This document shows, one piece after another, positions 1-8,826 of a stretch of 64,000 nt of DNA. Made by a program: the position numbers and the translations under genes. Under the pieces are notes generated by a model. That model saw only the letters and a list, made by a program, of their open reading frames with translations, searched no databases and had not been told where the DNA came from. Location of the stretch: the NCBI GenBank assembly GCA_025558095.1, contig JAIVFI010000002.1, positions 372,001 to 436,000 of the forward strand, read 5' to 3'. Positions within the stretch are counted from its first letter, which is position 1; the number at the start of each line of letters is the position of its first letter. Origin of the DNA: Hyaloraphidium curvatum. Its lineage: Eukaryota > Monoblepharomycota > Hyaloraphidiomycetes > Hyaloraphidiales > Hyaloraphidiaceae.

Positions 1-2
1 AG

Positions 3-653
3 TTCACCCTTATGGGAATGTCAGGATCCCTGGAACACCAGGAGTGGCTCCGCCCCGATGAGCCCAACGGCTGGTTCCGTCACACCGACCTGCTCAAGGG
101 CACCAATGTCTCCACGAACGGTGTGCTTTCCAGAGTTTCGCGCGGCGCCGGCAGATACCGCCCGTCGGACCGCCCAGCAGACGGTTCCCGGAACCGTCTC
201 TTGAGTAACAACTTCACGAAGGTCGCCGCCGCAATGTCGCCCGCTGGCCACGAGGCAAATTGCAAAAGCTCCGGCCACGCCAAGTTCCTTGGGCACACTG
301 TCTACGTCAAGCTGAAGAACGGAGGCAAAGGTCGCTGGCGCGTCGCGGTCGCACACCCCGACCCGGTTCACAAGCCGCTGAAGCCGTACGGGATTGGGAA
401 CCACCTTTCAATCACGTTCCACAGGGACCCCGACCAGCACGGGCGTGCCTCGGAGCCCGGCTGTGCTAGCTCCTTTGGCGGACCCGAGCTGCTTGAATCG
501 GTTGTGGAGGCTCTCCTTCACCGGTATCTGACGGAGACTGTGGCAGATCGGGATTGGCTGGAGGACACCACTGTCCCAGTGGAAGATCGAGCTGCCCTTA
601 CGTCGATCATTGAGCAACTGGTCGATGACGACTTTGAGTGGATCGAACGCTAG
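3..653 (+). CDS. Hypothetical protein, 5'-truncated by window edge
   Basis: The reading frame is open from the first bases of the window, so the first ATG at position 12 may be internal. The visible part is about 213 residues ending at a stop at 651-653. The C-terminal half looks protein-like: a basic stretch with HTVYVKLKNGGKGRW followed by an acidic tail rich in Leu/Glu/Asp (VEDRAALTSIIEQLVDDDFEW). I do not recognise a family. The N-terminal residues are of low quality and could include an unspliced intron, since introns are common here. No signal peptide or membrane segment is evident. Confidence 0.4.
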   Translation, partial: FTLMGMSGSLEHQEWLRPDEPNGWFRHTDLLKGTNVSTNGVLSRVSRGAGRYRPSDRPADGSRNRLLSNNFTKVAAAMSPAGHEANCKSSGHAKFLGHTVYVKLKNGGKGRWRVAVAHPDPVHKPLKPYGIGNHLSITFHRDPDQHGRASEPGCASSFGGPELLESVVEALLHRYLTETVADRDWLEDTTVPVEDRAALTSIIEQLVDDDFEWIER

Positions 654-703
654 TGGCTGAACGGGACTGCCGCATGAAATCTGACCTCTGTGGTGTACAA
701 GCT

Positions 704-711
704 CATATAAA
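704..711 (+). promoter_or_regulatory. Candidate TATA box upstream of the ORF at 736
   Basis: The sequence catataaa lies about 25-30 bp upstream of the ATG at 736, in the short gap after the preceding stop codon at 653. Spacing fits a core promoter with a very short leader. This is a motif match only. Confidence 0.3.
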
Positions 712-735
712 CTAGCCGCCATCCGATCATCCGAA

Positions 736-1053
736 ATGAAACCCTTGCTCGCTGAAGCTCCGGCCCTGTTCGGCTGCGGCTGCAACCGCGGCCCCGGGCT
801 GCGCATCGGCTACGCGCCGGGCACCCTCACGCACCAGCGCGACTTCAACGAGGCGCTCCCCGCCGTCGCGCGCATCCTCCGGGCCCGCCCGGACGTCCGC
901 CTTGTCTACTTTGCGCCGTACCTGAACGCCTCCGAGTTCCCCGCACTGGCCAACCTCACGTCCCGACCAAGGCGATGGTGGCGATGGAGAGGGCGGGGAC
1001 GACGCGGAGTGATTCAGCAGCGTTGCGCGAAATTTGGCCGTCTGTATGTATAG
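736..1053 (+). pseudogene. Glycosyltransferase fragment (truncated or partly spliced)
   Basis: Residues about 24-60 of this short ORF contain a stretch (YAPGTLTHQRDFNEALPAVA, then RPDVRLVYF) that resembles the signature SGTxTHDRDFxxAxPAL of bacterial-type glycosyltransferases that use nucleotide sugars. Family members are several hundred residues long, while this ORF is 105 residues and turns into an Arg/Trp-rich tail after residue 75, so it is either a remnant or has a 3' intron beginning near 960. It runs convergently into the 3' end of the GATA/NET gene at 1090. A candidate TATA box precedes it. The family call rests on one motif only. Confidence 0.45.
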
Positions 1054-1089
1054 GCACCGCATGGGGTTCAGCAGCACAGTACATCATAT

Positions 1090-2185
1090 TCAGGCATAAC
1101 CTCCCGAAAAGGCTGGCGCCGCCCATGGGTCCGTGCCTTTGATGAATCGCCACAGCTCAAGCAGAGTGTTCTGATCCATGATGTCCATGTCAAGCTCGAT
1201 CTCGTCGGTCTCTCCGATGCCAGGCATGCCACGGCGGATGATTTCGACGACCGTGGCCAGCCGGTCCGAGTTTTCGTTTCCCAGCTGTTCGATGGCCAAC
1301 GACAGCTCCCTCTTCTGCTCGTAAGTGACGGTCAAAACAGCCTTGGGCTTCTTCTGCCGCGGCTTCTTGACGCCCCCGTTCGCGTTCGCCTCCTGGGCAC
1401 GTTGCCGCGCCAAGGTGGTCGCCGTGTGCTGGTAGCGCAGCGTCCCGTCCTCGGCCTCCACAATCCTGCCAGCCTTCCACTTGACGCCGCACGCGTTGCA
1501 CAGAGTCCCCGAACCGTGCGGGCCGCTCCGCCCTGAGCGGCAAAAGCAGGCCAGGAATGTGGTTAGTCAGAGCCATAATGCTCAGAAGGGTGTACCAACA
1601 CGTCGGCGTGACCGTGATCTGGCAAAACTCGCACGTCCTGCCCGTCTTCACCTTTTTCGGCTTCGGTCGGGAGCTTGACGGTGGCGGAGGTGGGAAATCT
1701 TGGGTGGGGAAGGCCGGTGCCGGCTCCGGCGCGAAATGTCCATGATCTTCGGTTCCCGCCTCGGGCGCCCAACCGGCTGCCTCGGGTTGTGTCCAGTCAG
1801 CAGCTTCTGGGGTCCAGCCAGCGGTCTCTGGCGGTGCCCAATCTTCGTGGGCTGGCCCCGGAGCGCTGGCCTCTTCCCTCGCTGCCCGCTTGCTTCCGAC
1901 GGAAGACGGCGCCCTGTCCGACTCTGAATCGTCGCTGCTCGAGTCGCGACGCTTGGACTTTTCCTTCCTCCCCCGCTTCTTGCTCTGCTGCGTGAGGATC
2001 TGCAGCTGCTCCTGCAAGAGCGCAAGCTGGGCAGAGCGACCGTTGTACTATCGCCAGAAACCAGCTCATAGACCGACGCGCACCTGGCCCTGCATGGCCG
2101 ACACCTCGTCCCAAGTCGTGCTGCTCTTCGACGGCTTCGAGGCCTTCCCGCCGCCTGACGACTTTCCCTTCTTCGACTTTGACAT
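1090..2185 (-). CDS. GATA-type zinc finger and NET domain protein
   Basis: Likely nuclear chromatin or transcription protein. Start ATG is at 2185 (MSKSKKGK). Two introns restore the reading: 2027-2083 and 1533-1599, giving 323 residues. The second splice completes a GATA zinc finger: CEFC, then an 18-residue loop with TPTWRSGPHGSGTL, then CNAC. The N-terminal third is basic and Ser-rich, followed by Trp/Pro/Glu repeats. The C-terminal part (VTYEQKRELSLAIEQL through IELDMDIMDQNTLLELWRFI) matches the NET (extraterminal) domain of BET proteins. GATA fingers bind DNA and NET domains recruit chromatin partners. I see no bromodomain. The gene is divergent from NAD kinase, with a shared 259 bp upstream region. 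The exact combination is unusual; domain calls are strong. Confidence 0.85.
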
Positions 2186-2368
2186 CGCCGAGCCCGGTCC
2201 GCCGCGCCGGGCCCAGGCAAATGACAGCAAAGAGGGAACGTGAGCCTGGCCCGCGCTGGGTGCGCCGCTGTGGAGGCGGGACGAGGGGGCACAATGACGG
2301 AACAATCTCGCGGACGCAGTCGCCGACGCGCGCGCGTGCATTTCGTCCACCCATCCTTCCTCTTTGGC

Positions 2369-2377
2369 GTATATTTA
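2369..2377 (+). promoter_or_regulatory. Candidate TATA-like element for NAD kinase
   Basis: The AT-rich string gtatattta stands out in GC-rich sequence about 70 bp upstream of the NAD kinase ATG at 2445, within the bidirectional promoter region 2186-2444. Motif and position only. Confidence 0.35.
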
Positions 2378-2444
2378 GGCAGCAGCAGTAGCCGACGCTC
2401 GACTGCCTCGCTAAAGGCGTCTGTCATCGAAACGGACATCAGAT

Positions 2445-3875
2445 ATGGCACCTGAAGCCCCAGGGGCGAAGCGGGCAGAGGGTGCCAGATCTTCGACAGA
2501 GACACCCGTCAACGTGACGCCCTTTAACGTGCTTGTCGTTTGCAGACTCAACAACGCTTCTTGCTTGAACCTTGTTCGGGACATGGTTCCGTTTCTCATG
2601 CGGAGCGCGCCGGTGCCGGTCGCAGGCATCGAAAGAGCGAGCACCTCCGTGTTCCTCGACCACCGGATCCACGGGGATATCTTCTCATCGATGGTTGATC
2701 TTTTCGCCGATGAGCCGAATGGAACGCAGCTTCACAGGCGGCTTCTTCCCTACGTACCACACCTCACTGATCTCGCGTGCCCCGACCTCGTCATTGCCGT
2801 CGGCGGGGACGGGACCATGCTAAACGCCGCGTGGCTCTTCAATCGCCCCGACGTCGCGCTGCCCGCAATGATTGGCTTCAGGGCCGGTGACAATGATCCT
2901 TCGCGTCTGCAGGCCGCACGTTCGCCGGGGAGGATGATGATCTCGGATCACGCGGGCCCTGGACGCGGCATCGTGAACCGGGGCTTCGGTGGCCGGCGAG
3001 GTGTGCTCGCCGTGCACGAAGGCAAGCGCTGGAAGGAGACATTGGCGGGGCTTTTGGATCCTGCTGCGACCTCCGGGCGGCCAGGGCTGGCGCTCGAGTT
3101 CCAAGTCGTTCCCCGGACCCGCTTGATGTGCACGTTGCTTCGTGGTGCCGCCTGGGGCGGTCCGAGCTCTCTCTCTACCGCCACCCTCGCACGGCGGCCG
3201 CCATTTTCTCCTCCGACCACCTCCTACACGACCTATCTCACGCTGAACCCGAAGGATCCGCACCTCGCGGATCACGGGATTTCGCTTTGCGTTTTAAATG
3301 ATCTCTGCATCGACCGAGGTCCGAGCTCCTTGTTGCTGTCCCTGGACGTCTGGCTGGGTCGTGATGCCGAGGGAGCCGTGGAGAGGAACAAGGTGGTCAC
3401 GGTCGCCGCCGACGGCTTGCTCTTCTCGACACCCACTGGATCCACCTCGTATTCACTCAGCGCGGGCGGCTCGGTCGTCCACCCTCGGTGCGCTACGAGC
3501 GTCTCGATAACGCCGATTGCCGCGCATGAGCTCGCCATGCGGCCTTTTGTGCTACCCCTCGGCATCGATGACCCTCAAGACGGTGGCGCGGCCCCGTTTC
3601 TGGAGGTCGTCGTGCCGGCTGATGCCAGGGAACCCGCCGACGACTCCTTCTCCGCCCCCGCTTCCTCCGGCGGCACCGTGAAACCTGTTTGTTGGGCGTC
3701 CTTCGACTCTCGACTTCGAATCCCTCTCTACAGGAACGATCGGATTGTCATCCGGCGGGCAAAGCACCTCGTGCTTACGATAGAAGAGGGAAGCGGCACA
3801 GATTGGGGCGCGGAGCAATCGGGGGCCGACGGACCTGGCCTCACTGATTCCAGGTTGCGCGGCGAAAGACTCTGA
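2445..3875 (+). CDS. NAD+ kinase
   Basis: ATP-dependent phosphorylation of NAD+ to NADP+. The 476-residue ORF has the glycine-rich phosphate site VGGDGTMLNAAW (near residue 118), the segment VLNDLCIDRG corresponding to the usual LNE(x)xIDRG, and the hallmark DGLLFSTPTGSTSYSLSAGG followed by SITPIAAHELAMRPFVLP. It lacks an obvious match to the usual GSLGFLxPF strand between the GGDGT and LND motifs. Codons about 145-190 there are poorly conserved and may hide an unspliced intron. The last dozen codons (LTDSRLRGERL) come from a dispersed repeat that overlaps the 3' end. A divergent GATA/NET gene lies upstream. No targeting peptide is clear. Confidence 0.88.
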   Translation: MAPEAPGAKRAEGARSSTETPVNVTPFNVLVVCRLNNASCLNLVRDMVPFLMRSAPVPVAGIERASTSVFLDHRIHGDIFSSMVDLFADEPNGTQLHRRLLPYVPHLTDLACPDLVIAVGGDGTMLNAAWLFNRPDVALPAMIGFRAGDNDPSRLQAARSPGRMMISDHAGPGRGIVNRGFGGRRGVLAVHEGKRWKETLAGLLDPAATSGRPGLALEFQVVPRTRLMCTLLRGAAWGGPSSLSTATLARRPPFSPPTTSYTTYLTLNPKDPHLADHGISLCVLNDLCIDRGPSSLLLSLDVWLGRDAEGAVERNKVVTVAADGLLFSTPTGSTSYSLSAGGSVVHPRCATSVSITPIAAHELAMRPFVLPLGIDDPQDGGAAPFLEVVVPADAREPADDSFSAPASSGGTVKPVCWASFDSRLRIPLYRNDRIVIRRAKHLVLTIEEGSGTDWGAEQSGADGPGLTDSRLRGERL

Positions 3876-3995
3876 CTCCAGGTTGGTTGCTGGAAAGGGG
3901 ACCTGCGTTTGCCTCCAGGAGCTTACGCTCCCCCGCCGCTACCTGCCATGTAGCTTCGGAGCGGCCGCGAGCGCCAGCGAGCCCCGCGAAGACTT
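3846..3995 (+). repeat. Dispersed repeat, copy A
   Basis: About 150 bp beginning with two direct copies of a 14-mer close to ctgattccaggttg separated by cgcggcgaaagact, then a ttgctggaaaggggacctgcg block, a ccgccgctacc block and an end rich in gagcgccagcgagc. Copies B (6553) and C (16662) share the same order and orientation. This copy overlaps the last codons and stop of NAD kinase. Confidence 0.8.
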
Positions 3996-4185
3996 TGAGC
4001 TCTCTACGTGTAGGCACGCGAGCGACAATTGAAAAGTCCTCGCTCGTTCACTCGATCGCGTTCGAATCAACGTCGAATTCTACAGCCCGCCTGCCCGTTC
4101 AAAGCTTCTTGGAGCTGTTTTCTGAACTGGGGCCGGAATTGCAGTGGACCGTTGAAGAGACCGTCCTCAAACGCCGGAGCCCGGG

Positions 4186-6520
4186 ATGTCTGCGCACGAA
4201 GTCCACGCTCGCGGCCCGGCACCGTCCCCGGATGTCGGACCTGGACACGACGCCCGGTCAATGCTCCTGACGAACTTGATACTGCTTGGCTTTGACGCGG
4301 CGCGCCCGATGCGGTCTTCGGTGCTACCCTATCAAGGTGTCCTGGACGGATATACTGCCACGGAAGGCGCGGACGGCGAGACGGCGCTGGAAGCCGACAT
4401 GTTCTCCAAAAGCGGACCCAAAGGAGCCAGTTTGGCGTTCGAGTGTGTAGCGAGATTCTTGTTTGGACGGCTAAGCGCAGCCGAGGCAGCCGAGGTGGGG
4501 CAAGGAGCCGGCCAACGAACGGGACGTGCCTGAGGCAGAACGCAGCGCTTTGCAGGTTGCCTCTACGTGCTGACGCGGACTGATGCGAAGCAGTTTCGCA
4601 ACGTTGCTTTTGAGTGGATTTCAGCCCTCAAGAAGAATGGGCACCTTCGCGGCGCCGAGGTTGTGGTTCGCCGGAGCTTCTTCGACGATTGCAGGGGAGA
4701 ACGGTAGGGGTCGACCTTGAAACCACTGTCAACGTTCTGACCGTCCAAGATCAGATTTGAGGGTATGATGCTGGCTTTGTCCGAGTATGTGCTTCGGACC
4801 GAGCTGGGAAGGGAGCTGGGGGAGGACGGTGAGCTAAAGCTGCTTTCCGTACAGGACGAGAGGCACTGCTGACGCCCGCTAAGCTCTGCCAGCCTTTCTC
4901 GACATCGCCAATTTGCGAAGAACCTATGGGGCGGAATCCACCAGCGCCCTCCATTACTCCTTGAATTTTCAGTCGCGTGGGCTCGCTGAATCGGTGGCAT
5001 CGTGGACCATTCAGAGCTCTGAATTCCAGCAAAGGGCCCTTTCACTCGGAATTGAACTGGAGCACCGTCGGAGAGGCGCCATCGACGATTGCTTGGTGCT
5101 GGAAGACGACCTCGCACAGATCGATGCCGACAACGTTCCAGATCTTGCCGCACTTTTGGCGTCCATGGATCATGATCTGGCAAAGCTCCTGAACTCTCTG
5201 TATCGCTGGTTTCCTTCTCTCTTTGCTGCCCACGGTCATTATCTGAAAGCCCTGATCAGCCCTCGCGGTGCGGACCCTCTGTATCCCGATTGCGAGCCAT
5301 CTCACGAAGCATTTGCCGGACTGAATCGCCCGGTGTCTTTGGCCACGCCAGAATGGACCGCTGCGCTGAAAAAGACAGGCATCGTGCCCGCTGCAAACAG
5401 GGAGCTTGGACATGATTTTGTTGCCTCAGCCGAACTTTGGAAACTGGAGTTGTGCTTGATCTCCGGCGCGTTGAATGCGGCTGTGCCGCCCGGAACGGTG
5501 CAATCGGGTTTGGAAACTGTTCTGGAGCGCCACGGCGTTGGCGTAGCTGTTGACGCCCCGGGTCATGGAAAAGCTGCATCTATGCCCATTTCTGCAGTTT
5601 TTGCTGCGGTGGCCGAGTCCACATTGGACCTCTTGTCCCAACGTATGAATCTCGTCCATCCGCTCCCCAAGAAAGCTGTACAGACTCTCGATGACGTTCG
5701 CCAGCTTTCTGGGATTGATGAACACGCGGATCGGAAGGTCACGCGGAATCAGTCGGTCGGAGCGACGCAGTTTCAGAACCAACGCGGGACTCGAGACAAA
5801 GAACCTGCTTCCGGCCCAATGACTCTACTCGCCACAATGCCAACAAACAGCTCCCGAGAAACTGGACTGCATGTTGCATCGAATGATTCGCACGAATCGC
5901 AAGACTTCCTCTTGCCGGCTCTCTCTCTGCCGTCGTTCAGCTTGCTGGCTGCCCGTCCGTTGCTAGCATCGGGCGCTTTCGAGTTTCCACCGACTCCGCC
6001 CCGAGGTCGTGCCGAAGCTAAAGCAGTTGGCGAAGGACGCTCGAAGTTGCAAAAGTTCCCGTCTAGCTATGGATCCTCGGACCACACCCGCTCGCAGCGC
6101 CAGAGATTGGAAGCTCGCGCAACGGGACACGTTTGCCTGCCACTTCCCCCACAGTCTGCGCAAACACGCCAGAATGCCCTCCGAAGAGAACAGGATCGGG
6201 AACCCTCCAGGATGCTCGAGAGCGGAGCAGGGGCAACGGCTCGTTCCTTGCGCGAACCAAAAGCGGAAAACACGTCGTTCGATTCGAAGGAACGAAGAAC
6301 ATCCGCGACCTGGGAGGGTTCATCGCTGCCTTCAGGATGGGATGAATCCGGACGCTGCGAGGGTGTGAAAGACGATGACATGGCCAATGCTTCCCTCCCC
6401 TCCGGTGGCGCAGAATCCAGTCCGATACATGTGGAGCGAGGTGAGGGAGGTCCGATACGACGCGATGTTGCGTCAGCTGATTCAAGGTCTCAGTGTTCAA
6501 GCTCGATTCTCCATTTGTGA
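4186..6520 (+). CDS. HAUS augmin-like complex subunit 6 (HAUS6)
   Basis: Augmin recruits gamma-tubulin to spindle microtubules for branching nucleation. Three introns (4495-4545, 4704-4754, 4829-4892) give an in-frame 722-residue product from ATG 4186. ATG 4261, just before LLTNLILLGFD, is an equally good start. The HAUS6 N-terminal domain is visible in order: LLTNLILLGFDAARP, DMFSK...LAFECVARFLFGRL, then after splicing LYVLTRTDAKQFRNVAFEWI, then MMLALSEYVLRTELGREL, and DIANLRRTYGAES. The middle is helical. The C-terminal 250 residues are low-complexity, Ser/Arg-rich and probably disordered, as in the family. Repeat copy B begins about 30 bp after the stop. The family call comes from motif order and is fairly strong. 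Confidence 0.75.
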
Positions 6521-6552
6521 CGCCCAAGAAAGCAGCGCGACGGAGCCCGCCC

Positions 6553-6690
6553 CCCTGTGATTACAGGCTGCGCGGCGAAAGACTCTGATTCCAGGTTGCT
6601 TGCTGGAATGGAGACGTGTGTTGCACGGGAGGAGCCGCGTTGCCCCGCCGCTACCTTCCATGTAGGGCTCCTTGCCCGTGCCGTAGCCGA
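6553..6690 (+). repeat. Dispersed repeat, copy B
   Basis: Same module order and orientation as copy A: a variant 14-mer, gcgcggcgaaagactctgattccagg, a ttgcttgctggaa block, a ccgccgctacc block and ccatgtag. It is more diverged at the 3' end and lacks the gagcgccagcgagc tail. It starts about 30 bp after the HAUS6 stop. Confidence 0.75.
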
Positions 6691-6741
6691 TCATTGAGGC
6701 TGGAGGATGGAAGAGAGCATGTAGCATTGTCTCTGCTCGAG

Positions 6742-7759
6742 TCACCCTCGGCCCAGGAAGATCCGATCGCGAGCCACGACGTCGGAGTCTGTTGGAAAAC
6801 CGTCCGATCGCCCTGAACCTAATCTCAAGAGAATTCTGGCAATCCAGTCCTCGTCCAGTAGATTCTGCGTCCGCGCGAGAGCAGATTCCAAAGGATCATG
6901 GGGGACTTCGTCCCACTTTGCTTCCCGTACCGTGGAGACGCGGAGCAAGCTGTCAGTCCCGAACTCGTGGAACACTCGCGTATCATGCTGTTTGAGTAGC
7001 ACATGATCCACACGTGTATGCATACGGAGCAGCACGAGGAAGCACTTCGGCATGACACGCTACGCGAGAAAAGATGTTTCAGCGGAGACGACGTGCCTAC
7101 GAGTCGTTACTCACGATCTTGACGGAGCACCGAGTGACGCCATTGTCGGCAAGCTCATCTTCGTACAACACGACCTCCGAGAAAAGCAGTATCTTCTCGC
7201 GGGCATCGGTAAGCAGGTTCCAGTTGATCGCATCGCTGGCTTCGAATGTGCGAATCGCGGCATCCGGGAACACGGTGCCCCTGTACCGGGAATGGTAGGT
7301 CCAATCGTAGTCGTGCTGGATTCTGATGAGTGCCTCGGCGTCTGCGTGGTCCCTCGCTGCCGCTGTCCACACGGCGGCCGCCTTGACCTTCGGGACCGCG
7401 GGTGCCCCCGTTCCGACTCCAAAGCTCTCCGAGCATCGTTCCTCCTTCAAGGGCGACCACATGCCCTTCAATGCATCCACAGAGTCGAAAACCAACTCCA
7501 CGCCGCTGGCCCTGTGGACGATGGAGACACGGTTGGAAAAGACCATGTCGGGAAGCGCGGCAAAGTCGTGTGTTCGACGCAGGTCGTCCAGCTGCGACGA
7601 CGACAGAATGGGCGTTTGATTGACGACGGAAAATAGGAACCCTTCATGTTCCAGGCCCTTCTGCATAGGCGAGGTGTGTGTCGGAGGACGGGGTGACGAC
7701 GCCGAATGCCGATTCCCGTAGCCCACACAGTCCCCGCCCAAGCCCAATACGCCAGACAA
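6742..7759 (-). CDS. TIP41-like protein (TIPRL family)
   Basis: Regulator of type 2A phosphatases; the yeast homologue binds Tap42 and the animal protein binds PP2A catalytic subunits. One intron, 7060-7114, joins CSVKI to RVMPKCFLVLLR and keeps frame (320 residues from ATG 7759; ATG 7668 is an alternative). Diagnostic segments are HDYDWTYHSRYRGTV, KILLFSEVVLYEDELADNG and, in exon 2, VDHVLLKQHDTRVFHEFG, which corresponds to the conserved RVDxVLxRxxDTR strand. Length is close to the family norm of about 270-360. The first 35 residues are Ser/Pro-rich and unconserved. Cytosolic by family. Confidence 0.9.
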
Positions 7760-7873
7760 TGAGAAACTACTCCAGATTCAGCTCGGCCCGGCTCAGCTCA
7801 ACTCCTCGGAATCGCCTCCGGTTCATCATCCGCCTAGAAGGACTTCACTCGTCACGCAGATCACGAATCCTCC

Positions 7874-8690
7874 TCATTCTGGCTATCGTCAGGGAGAGAC
7901 TACGTCGGTCGTCCAAGTGCGCACTCACCGCGCCGGTACCAGCCGACCGCCAAGTGTCCAATTCATTGTCCAGGTCCTCCTTCGATTTCGGCTGCGCTCG
8001 CTCTCCCTTCGATCGTCCGGCCCGTCCTCCTCGACCTCCTCCCCGTCTGACAACACGACCATAAGACGCCGTCCGATTCACTGACGCGCCAATGACGCAC
8101 CCCGAGCGCGATCCCCTCCCATCCGACCCGGTGGTATTGTCCGCTGCCCGAGCGGTCTGCCTGCTCGTCTGCGGCACCTTCGTTTGAATCACCTGGACAG
8201 GAATGTGAGACTCAACCATTCGCTCAATAGCCGGCCCAGGACTTGCTTCGATCGACATGGGCCTGTCATCCAGCGTTACTCGGTCGTACCGTTTCTTGGC
8301 CTTGATCGCGTCGTTGGCCCTCGCAAACGTGACCACTGCCGTGCCGTCGCGTAGCTTGACATCCAAGACGGGGCCAACTGGGGAAGACGCGTGCAATGGA
8401 GTGCCCTGCCCCGCGGTCCGGTCGGTTGCAGCCGGGCCTTCACCTTGGCCAAACAGCTCCATTAAATCAGAGTCCGAGACTGACGTGAGGATACCAGAAA
8501 CGCGGATACGACCAGCACCCTCCGGAGCCCCTTTGCCCCCCGGAGCGGAAGAGGCAGCGTTGCGTGGGTTGCTCCGCGCGGGGGTTTCATTTCGAGCCCT
8601 GTTCCCGCCCCCTCCCTGGGGCCTCTTCGGACGATTCTGCTTGCTCTGCTTGATGAGATCGTCCAGGCTCAAGTCGAGGCGGTCCGCCAT
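7874..8690 (-). CDS. ALYREF/THOC4-like mRNA export adaptor
   Basis: RNA-binding adaptor of the TREX complex linking spliced mRNA to export factors in the nucleus. ATG 8690 starts with the UAP56-binding motif MADRLDLSLDDLIKQ. A Gly/Arg-rich linker and an RRM follow (IRVSGILTSVSDSDLMELFG, then GTAVVTFARANDAIKAKKRYD). An RGG-rich stretch precedes a second UAP56-binding-like motif, KSKEDLDNELDTW. An intron at 7883-7928 (GTGAGT donor) would end the protein shortly after as GAPE; if unspliced it runs to 7845. The RRM carries an unusual insert between its RNP segments. The two terminal motifs make the call strong. Confidence 0.85.
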
Positions 8691-8826
8691 GGCCAGTTGG
8701 CAACGGTCGATGCGCAGGTGGATGTTCCAGAACGGACGAGGATACCACACGCGCCCCCCAACCCCGATACATCACGCGATCACGCTTTGATTCCAACCAC
8801 CGCAATTACCAGTATACATCAACAAG

